In this document: in pieces, positions 1 through 10,051 of the stretch
Layout of the letters: every line of letters starts with the position of its first letter
How positions within the stretch are numbered: the stretch's first letter is position 1
Origin: Ophiothrix spiculata
Taxonomy: Eukaryota; Echinodermata; Ophiuroidea; Amphilepidida; Ophiotrichidae
Strand: one strand, 5' to 3'
Assembly (NCBI GenBank): GCA_000969725.1
Contig: JXSR01S064112.1
DNA length: 36,181 bases
Notes under the pieces: model-generated
What the model was told of the DNA's origin: nothing
Seen by the model: only the letters and a program-made list of their open reading frames with translations
Database searches by the model: none
Program-made: the position numbers and the translations under genes

Positions 1-734
1 TGCATATAACCCCCGTCTGTGACGTATCTGGACTTAGCGCATTTTCGTGATTTTCTAAAGTGAGATTTAGTGAGATCTGGTTCTGTTAGGGTTATGGATT
101 AAAATGACACCTTAATGAACTTCACACGATTTCCAGAAGTCAAGTTATGGTCCATCAAAAGTTGTCAGGGAGTAAAACGTATAACTGAGATAAATGCGTT
201 CATTCAAAGATCAGTAAGCCTTATATTTTCTGTTGATTGTCTTAAAAATATGCAGATTTATTTCACATTTCTTATCATTTTCTTGAAATGAAAATTTTGT
301 TGTAAGCACAATGATTGTGAATCTGTCAAAATATCAATTTGGGCAAATGACGACCTTGTCATGTATTTTCACCTGTAGCGCAAAATGAAGTTTCTGGCAT
401 TTACTGCTCATACGGGCACAACAGCCACATATGATATTGCTTATGGTGTAATTATAGATTATTGCCTTCTGTAGAAAGACTTTCTAGACTTGTATTGATA
501 ATATTCATGATCTTTTTCCTGAATAATTATTCGTAGAACTTTTGTTTTTTGACAGGCATCTTTTGTGATTTCTTACTATTAGAATCATGATGGTTGTAAG
601 TGTAGAAATTTGTTTCCATTTTAGAAGGAATGTTCACACAAAACTTGCATGACAAGAACCACAAATATATTCAATTGCATGACTTTATTCCCATATACTA
701 TATTAGTAGTAATTTTTGACACTACGTTTCGCCA

Positions 735-850
735 TGCGAGTACAAGAAAGTTGTTTCTGCAGTAGCTGCCATTTGTCATTAATTTAGATTGCACACTATA
801 TAAACTCCAGTCTTGAGTCAGTGGCCCTTGAAGTGGTTCTTCAGGTGATG
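735..850 (+). repeat. Dispersed repeat family R1, copy 1
   Basis: The stretch shares the order GCCATTTGTCATTAATTT ... CCAGTCTTGAGTCAGTGG ... CTTGAAGTGGTTCTTCA with copies near 14852-14955 and 35722-35835. The class is unknown. Confidence 0.55.
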
Positions 851-970
851 GAGCCGGACCAAAAAAACTCTCCCGGTTGTAATATTACCAATGCAAGTCA
901 CCTTCCTCCTTCCACTATTTTTGTTGCCATCCCCGTGAGCTTCGGCTCCATGGCCATTCACTTTCACACC

Positions 971-1034
971 CGATCATCGTGTCTATAGCCATTTCGGGCG
1001 AGGTTATTGACACGATCATCGTGTCTATAGCCAC
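971..1034 (+). repeat. Short direct repeat, period 42
   Basis: CGATCATCGTGTCTATAGCC occurs at 971 and again at 1013, each followed by a similar A-[TC]-TTC tail. The phrase GTGTCTATAG recurs once more near 1090. Confidence 0.6.
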
Positions 1035-1834
1035 TTCCAATAAAATAAGGACAGTGTTGCTACTCAATTTGCCCAACACTGGAGAACCCGTGTCTATAGT
1101 AGAACCAGAATAGGGTCTAAAGTGTCTGGAATCTAGGTAATTATGTCTATATCTCAATTATACTCTTAGATTTGCATGCTTTACTATGTACAATTAGCAT
1201 GAGCATGAAAACTTGCCTTGTCACATTTCTTATGCATGCATGCTCTTAAATAGTGGCAACTGAGCTAAAAAATACAATCTGGTTTAGATTGTCAATTGCA
1301 TAAATCACCAATTATTTAGAAATAGTAGCACACTTATAGTCTGTAAAATGTATGATTATTTTCATTTTTATCTAAATTGATTGATGGTCTTTTGATCATG
1401 CTGACAATATCATTTGTGGTTTTAATATTTTTTTATACATTCTTGCTTCATGAGAATGAAATAAGGTTTGATATGATATGATATTGATATGTTACCTGAT
1501 AAAAATAATTAGAAGTTACAGGTATCAACTGTAAGCTAAACAACTAAAAGAGTAATTTGGTTTGACTTGGATACAGTTTTATTATTTTTACGTTTTGTCT
1601 AAATCTTGCCACTAATATAAAGCATGCTAATGAATGGAGGAGATTAAAATGTTCTGTTCCTATCTTATGCATGTTACTTGTATACAAAGTTTATACCAAA
1701 TTTGAATTTCATGTACATTCAAAATTAATAGTTTCAATAATTTATACGAAAAAAAAAATAAGGGCATAAGAAATGTGCAAGTTAGAGATGAAATTATTGT
1801 TATTATTCAACTTTTCTTTCTGGTATTTTCATAG

Positions 1835-1963
1835 GTGGTTACTATTGTGGAGAAGTTGGCCAATCAGAACCCAGCGATGTATGTGAGGCTGGATTTTACT
1901 GCAGGCAATATGCTAACACATCAACACCAAATCTGGGATATGATGCAGATGTCTGCCCTCAAG
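1835..1963 (+). CDS. Exon 1 (phase 1 to 1), Cys modules
   Basis: The acceptor is TTTTCATAG and the donor is CAAG|GTAACA; 129 nt with both ends in phase 1. It starts by completing a Gly codon, then GYYC with two further Cys in EAGFYC and DVCPQ. An NTS sequon lies in the middle. The start in mid-module shows that earlier exons exist upstream. A decayed copy of this exon follows at 2015-2100. Confidence 0.85.
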
Positions 1964-2014
1964 GTAACACAAGGGCTCCCTCTATAACAATTACTAGGGC
2001 TCCCTCTATAATGA

Positions 2015-2100
2015 GTTGGCCAATCAGGACCCAGCAATATTTTGGAGGCTGTGTTTTTCTGAAGGCAATATGCCAATATGTCAACACCAAATCTGGGGTG
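2015..2100 (+). pseudogene. Decayed tandem copy of exon 1
   Basis: The stretch aligns base for base with the middle and end of exon 1 (GTTGGCCAATCA ... CAACACCAAATCTGGG). In the parent frame the second Cys codon of GFYC has become TGA at 2060-2062, so it cannot be read through. It has no acceptor of its own. The insertion between exon and relic carries AGGGCTCCCTCTATAA twice. Confidence 0.8.
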
Positions 2101-2476
2101 GACCCATGGTAAAGTTCAGGGAGTTTTAAGGTACAAAACATCAATCTAAACTAAACTTGAACTATCCAGCTACTATAGCAAAAGTTGACAGGCATTTGAA
2201 AAAGTGTAACTTTATGTTTATCAGCATTCAAAAGTCGAGAAAAGTATTAGCTTTATTATTTTTCTTAGTGCACAGTTAAGGTCCATACAAAGATTTATCA
2301 TCAGTTTTTGGAGAGCAATTGTACTCTCTTAGGGATCTATTGACCAGAAAAAAACTGTTTGGTTACTAAAGTCCATGGTATTTTAAATTTTTTTTTTATA
2401 TACTCGTCTTCCTTTTCATGTCATAATTCAAATTGTAACATCGACAACTAGTGTTAGTTCTCTTCTTTCCCTTCAG

Positions 2477-2821
2477 GTTCGTATTGTCCGGCAGGGACAG
2501 CAGAACCGAATCCATGCCCACCAGGTACCTACGGTGCAACAGAAGGCTTACACAATGAAAGCAGTTGTACCCCATGTCTGGCAGGATCCTTCTGTGAAAG
2601 CTACGGCCTCCTTGACGTCGAGGGAGACTGCTCCGCTGGATACTATTGCCCTGAAGGCTCGGATTCACGTACAGAGATTACTTGCACCACCGGGGATTAT
2701 TGCCCAACTGGTTCTGATGTACCGGTGCTTTGTCCAGAGGGTACTTTCAATCCGTATCAGAGATTGGAGAATGTTAGCCAGTGTACGCCATGTACAGAGG
2801 GCAGCTATTGTGAGACACAAG
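2477..2821 (+). CDS. Exon 2 (phase 1 to 1), five Cys modules
   Basis: The acceptor is CCCTTCAG and the donor is CAAG|GTATGG; 345 nt, one of the two longest exons. It encodes GSYCPAGT, a CPPGTYG block, CLAGSFC, a DCSAGYYCPEG block, GDYCPTG, CPEGTFNP and CTEGSYC, so two full repeat units lie in one exon without an intron between. Sequons NES and NVS are present. It reads straight from exon 1 (CPQ-G-SYCPAG). No tandem copy of it is seen in the next intron. Confidence 0.88.
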
Positions 2822-3055
2822 GTATGGTTCCAACATTTTTGTTTGGTTTTGAGTTTTACAGAATATTCTGGAAAAATATGCTTGACTTATACCAGAGTGG
2901 TCAGGAAACAGTTGCATACCCATCAGCACTTTGTATACAGTTTAGGTCAAAAACACTTTTTGTTTCATATCTACTGATATTTTTTGCAGGATTAAAATGC
3001 CTTTGGCTATCCATTTTGAAGCATTATGATACTCATTGTTCTTGGTTTGGTTTAG

Positions 3056-3251
3056 GTCTTGATGCCCCAACTGGACCATGCGAACCAGGTTTTTACTGTC
3101 CGGAAGGAATGAACTCCTCACGTCCAGAAGATTACCCGTGTACAGTTGGGCACTTCTGCCCACTCAACTCGTCAGAGCCATTGCCATGTGATGAGGGCAC
3201 CTATATGAACCATACGCATGCTGAAGAATGTTATATTTGCCCTGAAGGATG
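3056..3251 (+). CDS. Exon 3 (phase 1 to 2)
   Basis: The acceptor is TTGGTTTAG and the donor is GGATG|GTAAGT; 196 nt. It encodes LDAPTGPCEPGFYCPEG, a DYPCTVGHFCP block, an LPCDEGTYMN block and CYICPEG, then splits a Trp codon in phase 2. Sequons NSS (twice) and NHT are present. The phase-2 end is matched by the single-base start of exon 4, giving GWYC across the junction. Decayed copies of its 3' part follow at 3252-3540. Confidence 0.87.
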
Positions 3252-3540
3252 GTAAGTGTTGAAATGCTGGGTTCCCCAAAGATCTATACTTGGTCCAGTT
3301 TACTCAATTTAGCAGAACCATTGCCACATGAAGAAGGCACTGTACTCATCCTGAAGAATGTTATGTATGCCTTGAAGTGTTTAAATAGTGTTCCACAAGG
3401 ATCCATTCTTGGGCCTGTGTAAACAAACCCTGTATATAGACCATACGCATGATGAAGAATTTTATATAAGCCGGGTAACTGATTTAATGTTGTGATCCGC
3501 AGGGATCTATGCATGGTCTAGATTACTTAGTTCATCAGAA
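3252..3540 (+). pseudogene. Decayed tandem copies of exon 3 tail with reverse-transcriptase-like scraps
   Basis: After the donor, bases 3312-3378 resemble the exon 3 stretch CAGAGCCATTGCC ... GAAGAATGTTAT ... CCTTGAAG, and 3430-3475 repeat ATAGACCATACGCATGATGAAGAA. Between them, near 3269, 3390 and 3494, three diverged copies encode variants of G-V-P-Q-[RG]-S-I-L-G-P, the well-known palm motif of non-LTR reverse transcriptases. All copies carry frameshifts or stops. They are not coding now. Confidence 0.65.
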
Positions 3541-3770
3541 CAATAATTATATGAAAGTACATGATAATTCAGGACAATATCTTAGAAAAAGGGTCCTCAG
3601 AAAAATCTCAAGATTGAAATTCCACCTATGTATCTAAAGTACCGTCCAGTAACTGAATTTTCTGTATGTATATAGCATTTATTATATCATGATTGCAGTG
3701 ATTTGAGCCGTGCAAAAATTATTTTCCATTGCACGGCATGAAATAAACCTGTGTGATATCATGATATAAA

Positions 3771-3894
3771 ACAAATATTGAATGCCTCTGCACGTGCAAT
3801 AGTACAAAATATATCATGAATTCAAATTTGGACTTTTCTAAAGTCCAAATTTGACCTCATGATATATTTTGTACTCAGGCATTCAATATTTGTA
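3771..3894. repeat. Long palindrome, MITE-like fold-back
   Basis: AACAAATATTGAATGCCT near 3771 is inverted as AGGCATTCAATATTTGT near 3877, and AGTACAAAATATATCATGA is inverted around a centre near 3840 (TTTGGACTTTTCTAAAGTCC). The arms are about 55-60 bp with a very short loop. A longer, weaker element may extend to 3695 on the left. Confidence 0.75.
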
Positions 3895-4029
3895 TACCAT
3901 TGATTTATTGAATACCAACATACAAAATACTCGGACAATGCTTCAGTCATAGAGAATAACCATTTGGTCAAATTTTTCGAGTGAAGATATATTGATTAAT
4001 TTAAAGGATTTGTCGGTCCATAAATAGTT

Positions 4030-4510
4030 AAAATTGGATGAATAATGACCTCCTCTTGAACACTGATCTTCCGCTTCTATCCAAACGTCGTGATATTGCT
4101 ACTCTGTGCCAGCTTTTTGAGATCTCTCACAATCTATGTGCCTCACCAAATCCATTCCAGCCTCACTCCCATCCCGGTCTACGTCATCTGAACAAATGTG
4201 CTGTGAACATTCCTTTCTGTCGTCTGACTCTTTTGCAGAGATCCTTGTACTCTTATGCTCCATCACTTTGGAAGTACTTACCTGAAACCAATGTTCAGTC
4301 GTTAACCCTTTAAGCCTTCAAATTGGCTATTCAGGGCCATCTTTTCTAGCTTTTTTTTAGTCTTGGCATGTTTCATTTTTTTTCCCCTTGTGTTATGTTT
4401 TTTTAGGGTATCCCTTTAATTTATTGTTCTTCAATATTGGGTTTTGCCTTGTGTTTTCACCAAATGTTATAAATAAAGAATGGATATGGTATACCCTGGG
4501 TGCATGTATT
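4030..4510 (+). mobile_element. 3' end of a truncated LINE (non-LTR retrotransposon)
   Basis: The frame at 4038-4313 resembles the C-terminal end of LINE reverse transcriptases: a PLLSKRRDIATLC block, an LRHLNK block, PFCR, then YSYAPSLWKYLPE. The frame ends at a stop where the family normally continues with AFK-x-A-I-Q; those codons are still readable just after it (4314-4336). The 5' part is missing, and it ends in an ATAAATAAAGAATGG-type tail before the MITE at 4513. It is a dead intronic insertion. Confidence 0.75.
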
Positions 4511-4512
4511 TC

Positions 4513-4890
4513 TATACTCTGTAAATCTTGAAGTATGCAACTAGTAGCCGATTAACGCACAGAAACCAATATGACCATACGAGGAAGTAAATTAGTCTGC
4601 ATTTCTCGAATCGTAACAACGTACCAAATCTTGCCGAATATTCAAATGAATTTATTTACAATGTTTGTCCATGTGTTAGCAAAAAATTTAGCCCAAAATA
4701 ATGCCAAAATTATGACAAATTCATTTAAAAATATATTAATACGCAGTGATTCGGCCATAATCAATCATTAGTTATCTCTTACACAATACAAAACCACAAG
4801 TTCACAATGTTGTAGAATACAAGGGATATACTCTGGATCTTGTAACAGAGTCTGATTGCTTGTTGCATACTTCAAGGTTTATAGAGTATA
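4513..4890. mobile_element. MITE family M1, copy 1 (intact ends)
   Basis: Terminal inverted repeats are about 28 bp: TATACTCTGTAAATCTTGAA at the left and TTCAAGGTTTATAGAGTATA at the right, each with GTATGCAAC or GTTGCATAC inside. Relatives are at 20845-21225 and 33494-33760. No open frame of note. It sits 40 bp from the exon 4 acceptor. Confidence 0.8.
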
Positions 4891-4930
4891 ATTGATTTTA
4901 ATGATAATTCTACATATTTTATACTTTCAG

Positions 4931-5136
4931 GTACTGCATCCTTGGTGACCTAGTCCAAGCCTGCCCCGAAGGCTACTACTGCCCCAATGGTACAGGTTTC
5001 AACTGGCAGTCTTGTCCAAGAGGAACATACAGCAACGAAACAGGACTGCATCTGGAGTCTCAATGTGTAGCATGCGACGGAGGCTATTACTGTGATAGTC
5101 TCCATGCAACATCAGTGAGGGAGAAGTGTACAGAAG
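4931..5136 (+). CDS. Exon 4 (phase 2 to 1)
   Basis: The acceptor is ATACTTTCAG and the donor is GAAG|GTCAGT; 206 nt. A single first base completes Trp, then YCILGD, ACPEGYYCPNG, SCPRGTYSNETGL, CVACDGGYYC and KCTEG. This is a model full repeat unit: CPxGYYC, CPxGTY, sequon, TGL, CxxC, GYYC. Sequons NGT and NET are present. Confidence 0.88.
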
Positions 5137-5184
5137 GTCAGTTTTAGACTGTAATAAAGACTACTGTTGATTGCGATATTTTCG

Positions 5185-5362
5185 CGCTCAGAAATTTTCA
5201 CAATTTGAGCTATTTTGAATCATTTCGCGCGCTTTAATTTTCACGCCTGTGATTTTTTTAACGTGCGGCGGAATATACATACCACTTTTCGCGCTACATT
5301 TATATTCGCACTAGGTGAAGTAAGCGTGAAAATTAATGTAGTGCGAAATATAGCACGTATTC
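5185..5362. repeat. Repeat remnant rich in TTCGCGC
   Basis: Phrases TTTTCGCGC, TTTTCACGC and GTGCGAAATATAGC occur in both orientations, as in the ends of widespread short transposons of marine invertebrates. The borders are unclear. Confidence 0.4.
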
Positions 5363-5369
5363 AGTATTC

Positions 5370-5533
5370 AGGGGTGTGAGAGTTCCTCTTTTCAGCTGAT
5401 TTCCTCGTTTTTGAAAATGTTCATGTGCTAAAATTTTAGCTTTTTCATTCATTTTCAGCCCATTTTGACCTTTTACCAAAACTTTACGACGCTTTTCCTC
5501 GTTTTTGTCAACTGGCCTCTCACACCCCTGAGT
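5370..5533. mobile_element. Short MITE with CAGGGGTGTGAGAG ends
   Basis: CAGGGGTGTGAGAG at the left is inverted as CTCTCACACCCCTGA at the right. TTTCCTCGTTTTTG appears near both ends. The flanks carry AGTATT on both sides, a possible target duplication. About 165 bp, with no coding content. Confidence 0.75.
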
Positions 5534-6164
5534 ATTTGAAGTTAAAATTATGCTGTCAGTTATATCGCCTTCTCTTAAGATGTGGAATGTTTAAAAACAA
5601 TTTTATCACGCTTTCATTTTGAAAAAGCATACATTTAAAAAAAATGTTCAGAAAAACCTCAGCTACAGCAGCTCATAGTGTTCAATTTGTAGTATCATGT
5701 TGTGTTCTGTGACTGACTTGAGAACCATTTGTGTGGTTTGTTTTTATTACAATTCAGGAATTTCTAAAGTTTTCCTTATGTCTTACGCCCATCTTCGTTG
5801 GTAGCAAGCCCCATGGGAAGCAAAATCAACAACTTTGATATGCTTCTAAAGCTAGCTGAAATCAAGTACTCGGAGCTTTTTTCTTAGAATCACTAAGAGC
5901 CAAACTTTTTGACCCGAGCCAAGTTAATACCTGGGTAGAGCAATCATTATAAAATAGATTGTTTGGTACGCATTGATATTATTGACCATTATATTACTTG
6001 ATTTTTTGCCCTAGCTGAGCGAAATGCAAAGATAGGACAATCAACTACTTGGCTTCATGGCTCGGGCGGCCCAAGCGATTGCTCGTCTCTATATTGATTA
6101 TGTCCCTTACAAACTTCCATCATAAATAGAGATCAACACCTTTGTTGTGAATATTTTCCCATAG

Positions 6165-6404
6165 GTTATTACTGTGAATATGGTGTTGACAGAGCCACAC
6201 CCAACGGTGACAACAATGCCACACTCATCAACGGGACTTGTCAGCTGCCAGGTGGTCAGACGGGTGTGGGTGGAATATGTCCTCAAGGTCACTACTGTCC
6301 AGAAGGAAGTGTCCAGCCAGAGGCCTGCCCAGCAGGGACTTATGCCAACACTACTGGGTTGCCGTTATGTCTGGATTGTCCTCCAGGATACTATTGTCTG
6401 GAAG
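6165..6404 (+). CDS. Exon 5 (phase 1 to 1)
   Basis: The acceptor is TTCCCATAG and the donor is GAAG|GTAAGT; 240 nt. It encodes YYCEYG, a Gly- and Asn-rich spacer with sequons NAT and NGT, ICPQGHYCPEG, ACPAGTYANTTGL, CLDCPPGYYCLEG. The spacer between the first and second Cys groups is unusually long. Decayed copies of its tail follow. Confidence 0.88.
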
Positions 6405-6995
6405 GTAAGTAGTGGTATTGTAGTGGTGTTACACAACAATCCATCCTTGGGCCCTCAGAATAATTTTAGTTTTTATGAGATAGGTCAGTTTCTAGTCAAA
6501 ATCCTGCCAAATAGATACTGGATATTCTGTACTCACCTAATAGGATATCAATCTTTAGAAAGCCTAGTAGTGATAAATGCAGTGGACTTCTGAAATGTTC
6601 CAGTTCCATCTTTGACTCCTTACAGTAATATTATATGCTTTGATAATTATGACATTAGTTTGTTTCCAATCAAATGCCTGCCCTGAAGGTGCATATACTA
6701 ATACTACTGGACTGCCAATATGCCTTGATTGTTCCTCTAGGGTATTATTGTCTAGTGATAAATGTAGTGGTCTTCCACAGTGCTCCATCCTTGGTCGTCT
6801 ACAATAATTTTGTAAAAAATTAAATGAATTTCCATGAAAAAAACATATCAAGTAGGGATTTATGTAGTTTCTACTGGACTGCCCTTATGACTATATTGTC
6901 AGTTGGGATGTTTTTATATGGACACTTGTAATAATTATGTCCGGGACTTTTGTAGTGTTCATCCATCATCCTTGTAATGTTTTATAAAATAAGAT
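6405..6995 (+). pseudogene. Decayed tandem copies of exon 5 tail
   Basis: Bases 6677-6757 match the exon 5 block CPAGTYANTTGL through YYCL at nucleotide level (CATATACTAATACTACTGGA, CCTTGATTGT, GGTATTATTGTCT) with frameshifts. Bases 6868-6900 repeat only CTACTGGACTGCCCTTATGA. The phrase after each copy, AGTGATAAATG[CT]AGTGG followed by TCCATCCTTGG or similar, repeats near 6430, 6563 and 6757, so the intron start was duplicated with the exon. Confidence 0.7.
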
Positions 6996-6996
6996 A

Positions 6997-7513
6997 CACT
7001 CCCGGTCAAAAATGTTTGCGCACGCTTAAATACTGGCAAAAATGTAATCATTATATTAAACGACAAAGACTTTGAAAAAAATCATGTTTTTATAGGTGCC
7101 TAATGTATCCAAAATATATGATTATGTTTTCTCTGATATTTGGTCTTCCATAATCATAAAAATGGCCGATTTCCTGGACCATATACAAATACACCACACA
7201 CAACTTTTGCTTTGCACCGATGTAGTTTATTAGTTCAGTGCTCATTATCACCATGTAACAGTAAAGAACATTTTCAGCCTAATTTCAGGTGATAAGTTTT
7301 CCAACAAATGTGCAGTTATGTATTTTAGTTTGTGAATGTGAGTAAACAGTTAAAGCACGCCATATTTTCAAATGCGGTAAATGCAAATTATTCATGTTTA
7401 GTTCTTTAGATCTATTTATGTAAAATATAAATCTGAAAAAATATGACCCAAATGATGAATTCTTGAGATATGGCTGGTTAAAGGTTTTGTGCAAACACTT
7501 TTGACCGGGAGTG
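6997..7513. mobile_element. Tc1/mariner-like non-autonomous element, TA-flanked
   Basis: CACTCCCGGTCAAAAATGTT at the left is inverted as TTTTGACCGGGAGTG at the right, with GTTTGCGCAC / GTGCAAACAC inside. TA lies directly outside each end (6995-6996 and 7514-7515), the Tc1/mariner target duplication. 517 bp with no transposase frame. Confidence 0.85.
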
Positions 7514-7607
7514 TATGTCAGAGGTCAGTTGTTGTTTTGGTTAAAATATTGTGTTCCACAGTGTTTCATTATCGGGCCTCTTTGAGAGTTTTTACAAGAA
7601 TGAGGTT

Positions 7608-7732
7608 GGTTATAGGCCAAACAGATATTTATTGGACAATGTAAACAAAAATCCAGAGTACAGGGACCCATTGTTTGTGAATGCAACCCTTATCATGGAT
7701 TTTCGTTTAAATTGTCCAATATAGATTTTTAT
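7608..7732. mobile_element. MITE family M2, copy 1
   Basis: TATTGGACAATGTAAACAAA at the left is inverted as TTTAAATTGTCCAATA at the right, with CCAGAGTACAGGG[AC]CCA and AATGCAACC inside. A relative with a sharper palindrome lies at 27443-27620. It ends about 50 bp before the exon 6 acceptor. Confidence 0.65.
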
Positions 7733-7779
7733 GCACAGAGTACTATTAATTAAACTATTAATGATATTGTTCTCAACAG

Positions 7780-7983
7780 GATCAGTGATATATGAAGACA
7801 GTCCATGTCCTGCTGGTCATTTCTGCCCACTTGGTACAGCGTCAGAATTTGAGAATCCGTGTCCGGCAGGAACATTCTTCAATTCAACTCACGCCGACAG
7901 CTTGGACGACTGTATTCCTTGTACGCCAGGATATTATTGTGATATTGATGGGTTGCCCAACCCTACTGCACTATGTGACCCAG
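7780..7983 (+). CDS. Exon 6 (phase 1 to 1)
   Basis: The acceptor is TTCTCAACAG and the donor is CCAG|GTAAGA; 204 nt. It continues exon 5 as LEG-SVIYED, then PCPAGHFCPLG, a CPAGTFFNSTHA block, CIPCTPGYYC and LCDPG. The sequon is NST. Complete repeat unit of usual size. Confidence 0.88.
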
Positions 7984-8002
7984 GTAAGAATGGATATTTG
8001 TA

Positions 8003-8412
8003 GCCCGTCATATCGAAAGGTACCTTAAGGGTCCCAAAATGAAAATTTTTTGATCTTATCTGAAAGATTATATTTTAAGCGTGAAAATGACACCTTGCTT
8101 TTGGTTATTGGATGTTCGATTGTAAAGTTACATCCAAATTGGTAAAAGGTATCTTCTGAGAAAATCAAGTTTAAAGTTTCTGTACTGGTAAAACTTAAAT
8201 GGAGAAAGGATTTTTATCTCAGTTTTTAAAACATTTTTCTTATGTTTTGGATGTTGGAACCTGATTAATATGATAGAATACACTTCAAAGGTAACGTTTC
8301 TGATGAAATTAGAAATTCGACTTTGGACGTGATTTTTAACTATGCTCAGCTTCAATAGCCCGTATCTCGTAATTTACTATGCCGACCTTAGGGTACCTTT
8401 CGATATGACAGG
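8003..8412. mobile_element. MITE family M3, copy 1
   Basis: GCCCGTCATATCGAAAGGTA at the left is inverted as GGTACCTTTCGATATGACAG at the right. The interior matches the copy at 12136-12636 (GATTATATTTTAAGC, ACACCTTGCTTTTGG, CACTTCAAAGGTAACGTTTC). No coding frame. Confidence 0.85.
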
Positions 8413-8589
8413 ACACATTTAAAGTTTCCAAAGTCTGATAAGGTATCTTTGATATATTCCATGGAGATATGACGATTGGACCCTTGAATTCTTAAAAGGT
8501 ATCAAGTTAAGCCAATCAGACTCTTGATCACTGTGTTGAAGTATGTTCACTTGGTTTAAGTATTCTGAAATAAAATTTAAGCTTTAAAT

Positions 8590-9028
8590 ATTCTAGTTTC
8601 CATTTGGCAATAATATCAACTTATTACCAAGGATGCTTGCAACCATGCTGTCCCGCCTAGATTACGCCGATTCATTGTTGTGGGGCGAGCATGAATCAGA
8701 TCTTAAACGGCTGCAACGCCTCCAAAATAAGGCAGCCAGGCTAGTCTATGGATGTGTGCTCGGATGGGTTGTTGCACTCACTACACTGGCTCAAAATCAA
8801 GGACAGTATATATTTCAAACTGCATGCTGTATGTTTTTAAATGTTTGAATGACGTTGTTCCATCGGATCAATTGCAGCCCCACAGCTATGGAATGTTTTG
8901 ACAATTAGGATCAGAGAGGTGTTGTCTTTGCCTATTTTCGCATTATTGTTGTTTTAATAAGGCGCTGTGTTTTTGTTAGAGCACCATATAAGTTCAGATT
9001 ATTATTATTATTGTTATTATCATTAAAA
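8590..9028 (+). mobile_element. 3' end of a second truncated LINE with (ATT)n tail
   Basis: The frame at 8633 encodes M-L-S-R-L-D-Y-A-D-S-L-L and then LQRLQNKAARLV, a typical C-terminal reverse-transcriptase segment of non-LTR elements. After a frameshift it continues as HWLKIKDSIYFKLHAVCFK and PHSYG. It ends in (ATT)n at 8999-9026. 5'-truncated and broken. Confidence 0.8.
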
Positions 9029-9179
9029 GGCCTCTATTTAGGGACATAATAATAGAGACATTAGACGTAGGTTCTATCTGATACCCGCCATTATGGTGAC
9101 CGAAGGACACACCACTTTTTATTAACCACAAGAGATATAGAGGGCGTTATCATACTTTACAGTACATCATCAACCATTA

Positions 9180-9483
9180 TTAGGCTTGGTGTCCAAAGAC
9201 ATTCGCTCGGCCGAGTAACATTCGCTCTTGATATTCGCTCTGACTTATTCGCTAAAACAGAGAGCGAATGTCGCTCTCATGCATTGAGCGAACATTGTTT
9301 CAATCGATAAAAGCGAATTTCACTCACACATGTCATAGTGGTATGATTATTGAATAAACAAACCCAAGAATATTCAGAGCGATCTTCTCTCCAATTCAAT
9401 CTGAAGTGTAGCAAATCTCGTGAAATTTTTTAAGGGAATGGTGCTTCCCGTTGGAGTGAATGTCTTTGGACGCCAAACCTTAG
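9180..9483 (-). mobile_element. MITE family M4, copy 1
   Basis: The terminal repeats read TTAGGCTTGGTGTCCAAAGA and TCTTTGGACGCCAAACCTTA. Short CATTCGCTC / GAGCGAATG motifs recur inside. Copies lie at 20080-20416 and 28663-28996; this one is in the opposite orientation to both. Confidence 0.88.
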
Positions 9484-9561
9484 TGCTTTTGATAGTCACA
9501 GAATTATTTAGCATCTTATTTTTACTGATTTAAGAAAGTATGTTTTTGTTTGATCTTACAG

Positions 9562-9729
9562 GATGGTATTGTACGATCAATGCTTCTGCAGCTATGGAGA
9601 TGGAGAACGGTGGGGAATGTCAGCCCGGTACATATTGCCCTGAAGGCTCCTATGCACCTACTGAATGTGATCCAGGGATGTTCTGCCAGACTGCTGGGCT
9701 GGATGAGCCTACTGGCAATTGTACTGCAG
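9562..9729 (+). CDS. Exon 7 (phase 1 to 1)
   Basis: The acceptor is GATCTTACAG and the donor is GCAG|GTAAGT; 168 nt. It encodes WYCTINAS, an ECQPGTYCPEG block, an ECDPGMFC block and NCTAG. Only part of a full unit is present; the CPxGTY half is missing. Its last 110 bases are the founder of the tandem array that follows. Sequons NAS and NCT are present. Confidence 0.88.
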
Positions 9730-9733
9730 GTAA

Positions 9734-10051
9734 GTCAGCCCTGTACATATGAACCTGAAGGCTCCTATGCGCCTACTGAATGTGATCCAGGGATGTTCTG
9801 CCAGACTGCTGGGCTGGATGAGCCCACTGGCAATTGTACTGCAGGTAAGTCAGCCCTGTACATATGACCCTGAAGGCTCCTATGCACCTACTGAATGCGA
9901 TCCAGGGATGTTCTGCCAGACTGCTGGGCTGGATGAGCAATTGTACTGCAGGTAAGTCAGCCCTGTACATATGTCCTATGCACCTACTGAATGTGATCCA
10001 GGGATGTTCTGCTGGACTGGGTGAGCCCATTGGAAATAGTACTGCAAGTAA
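9734..10051 (+). repeat. Three tandem copies of exon 7 tail plus donor
   Basis: Units start at GTCAGCCC and end just after CTGCAGGTAAGT (the last reads CTGCAAGTAAGT). Donor-to-donor spacing is 115, 107 and 96 bases. The second copy is nearly identical to the exon, the third lacks 8 bases near GATGAG, and the fourth has lost more. GTCAGCC at both edges of the unit suggests a duplication at microhomology. Reading on from exon 7 meets TGA at once, so the exon cannot simply be extended. Each of the first two copies holds an in-frame CCAG|GGATGTTC that could act as a weak acceptor. Confidence 0.88.

Larger units (their letters stand above)
1..1834. other. Upstream intron or flank, no exon recognised
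   Basis: No open frame with the Cys-module pattern is present. Bases 1-60 match the tail of the SINE-like repeat at 13.8-14.7 kb. Bases 735-850 belong to a dispersed repeat with relatives at 14852 and 35722. A 42-bp direct repeat lies near 971 and 1013. The rest, 61-730 and 1040-1834, is AT-rich with short ATATG-type simple sequence near 1470 and an A-run near 1750. Since exon 1 starts in mid-module at phase 1, this is most likely intron. Confidence 0.6.

Noticed and set aside
2534..2977. 147-residue frame overlapping exon 2
   Set aside because: It is another frame of exon 2; the Cys-module frame has matching splice phases on both sides and this one does not.
7285..7494. Minus-strand frame of 69 residues as a transposase piece
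   Set aside because: It lies inside the TA-flanked element but has no DDE/D or HTH pattern that I can see.
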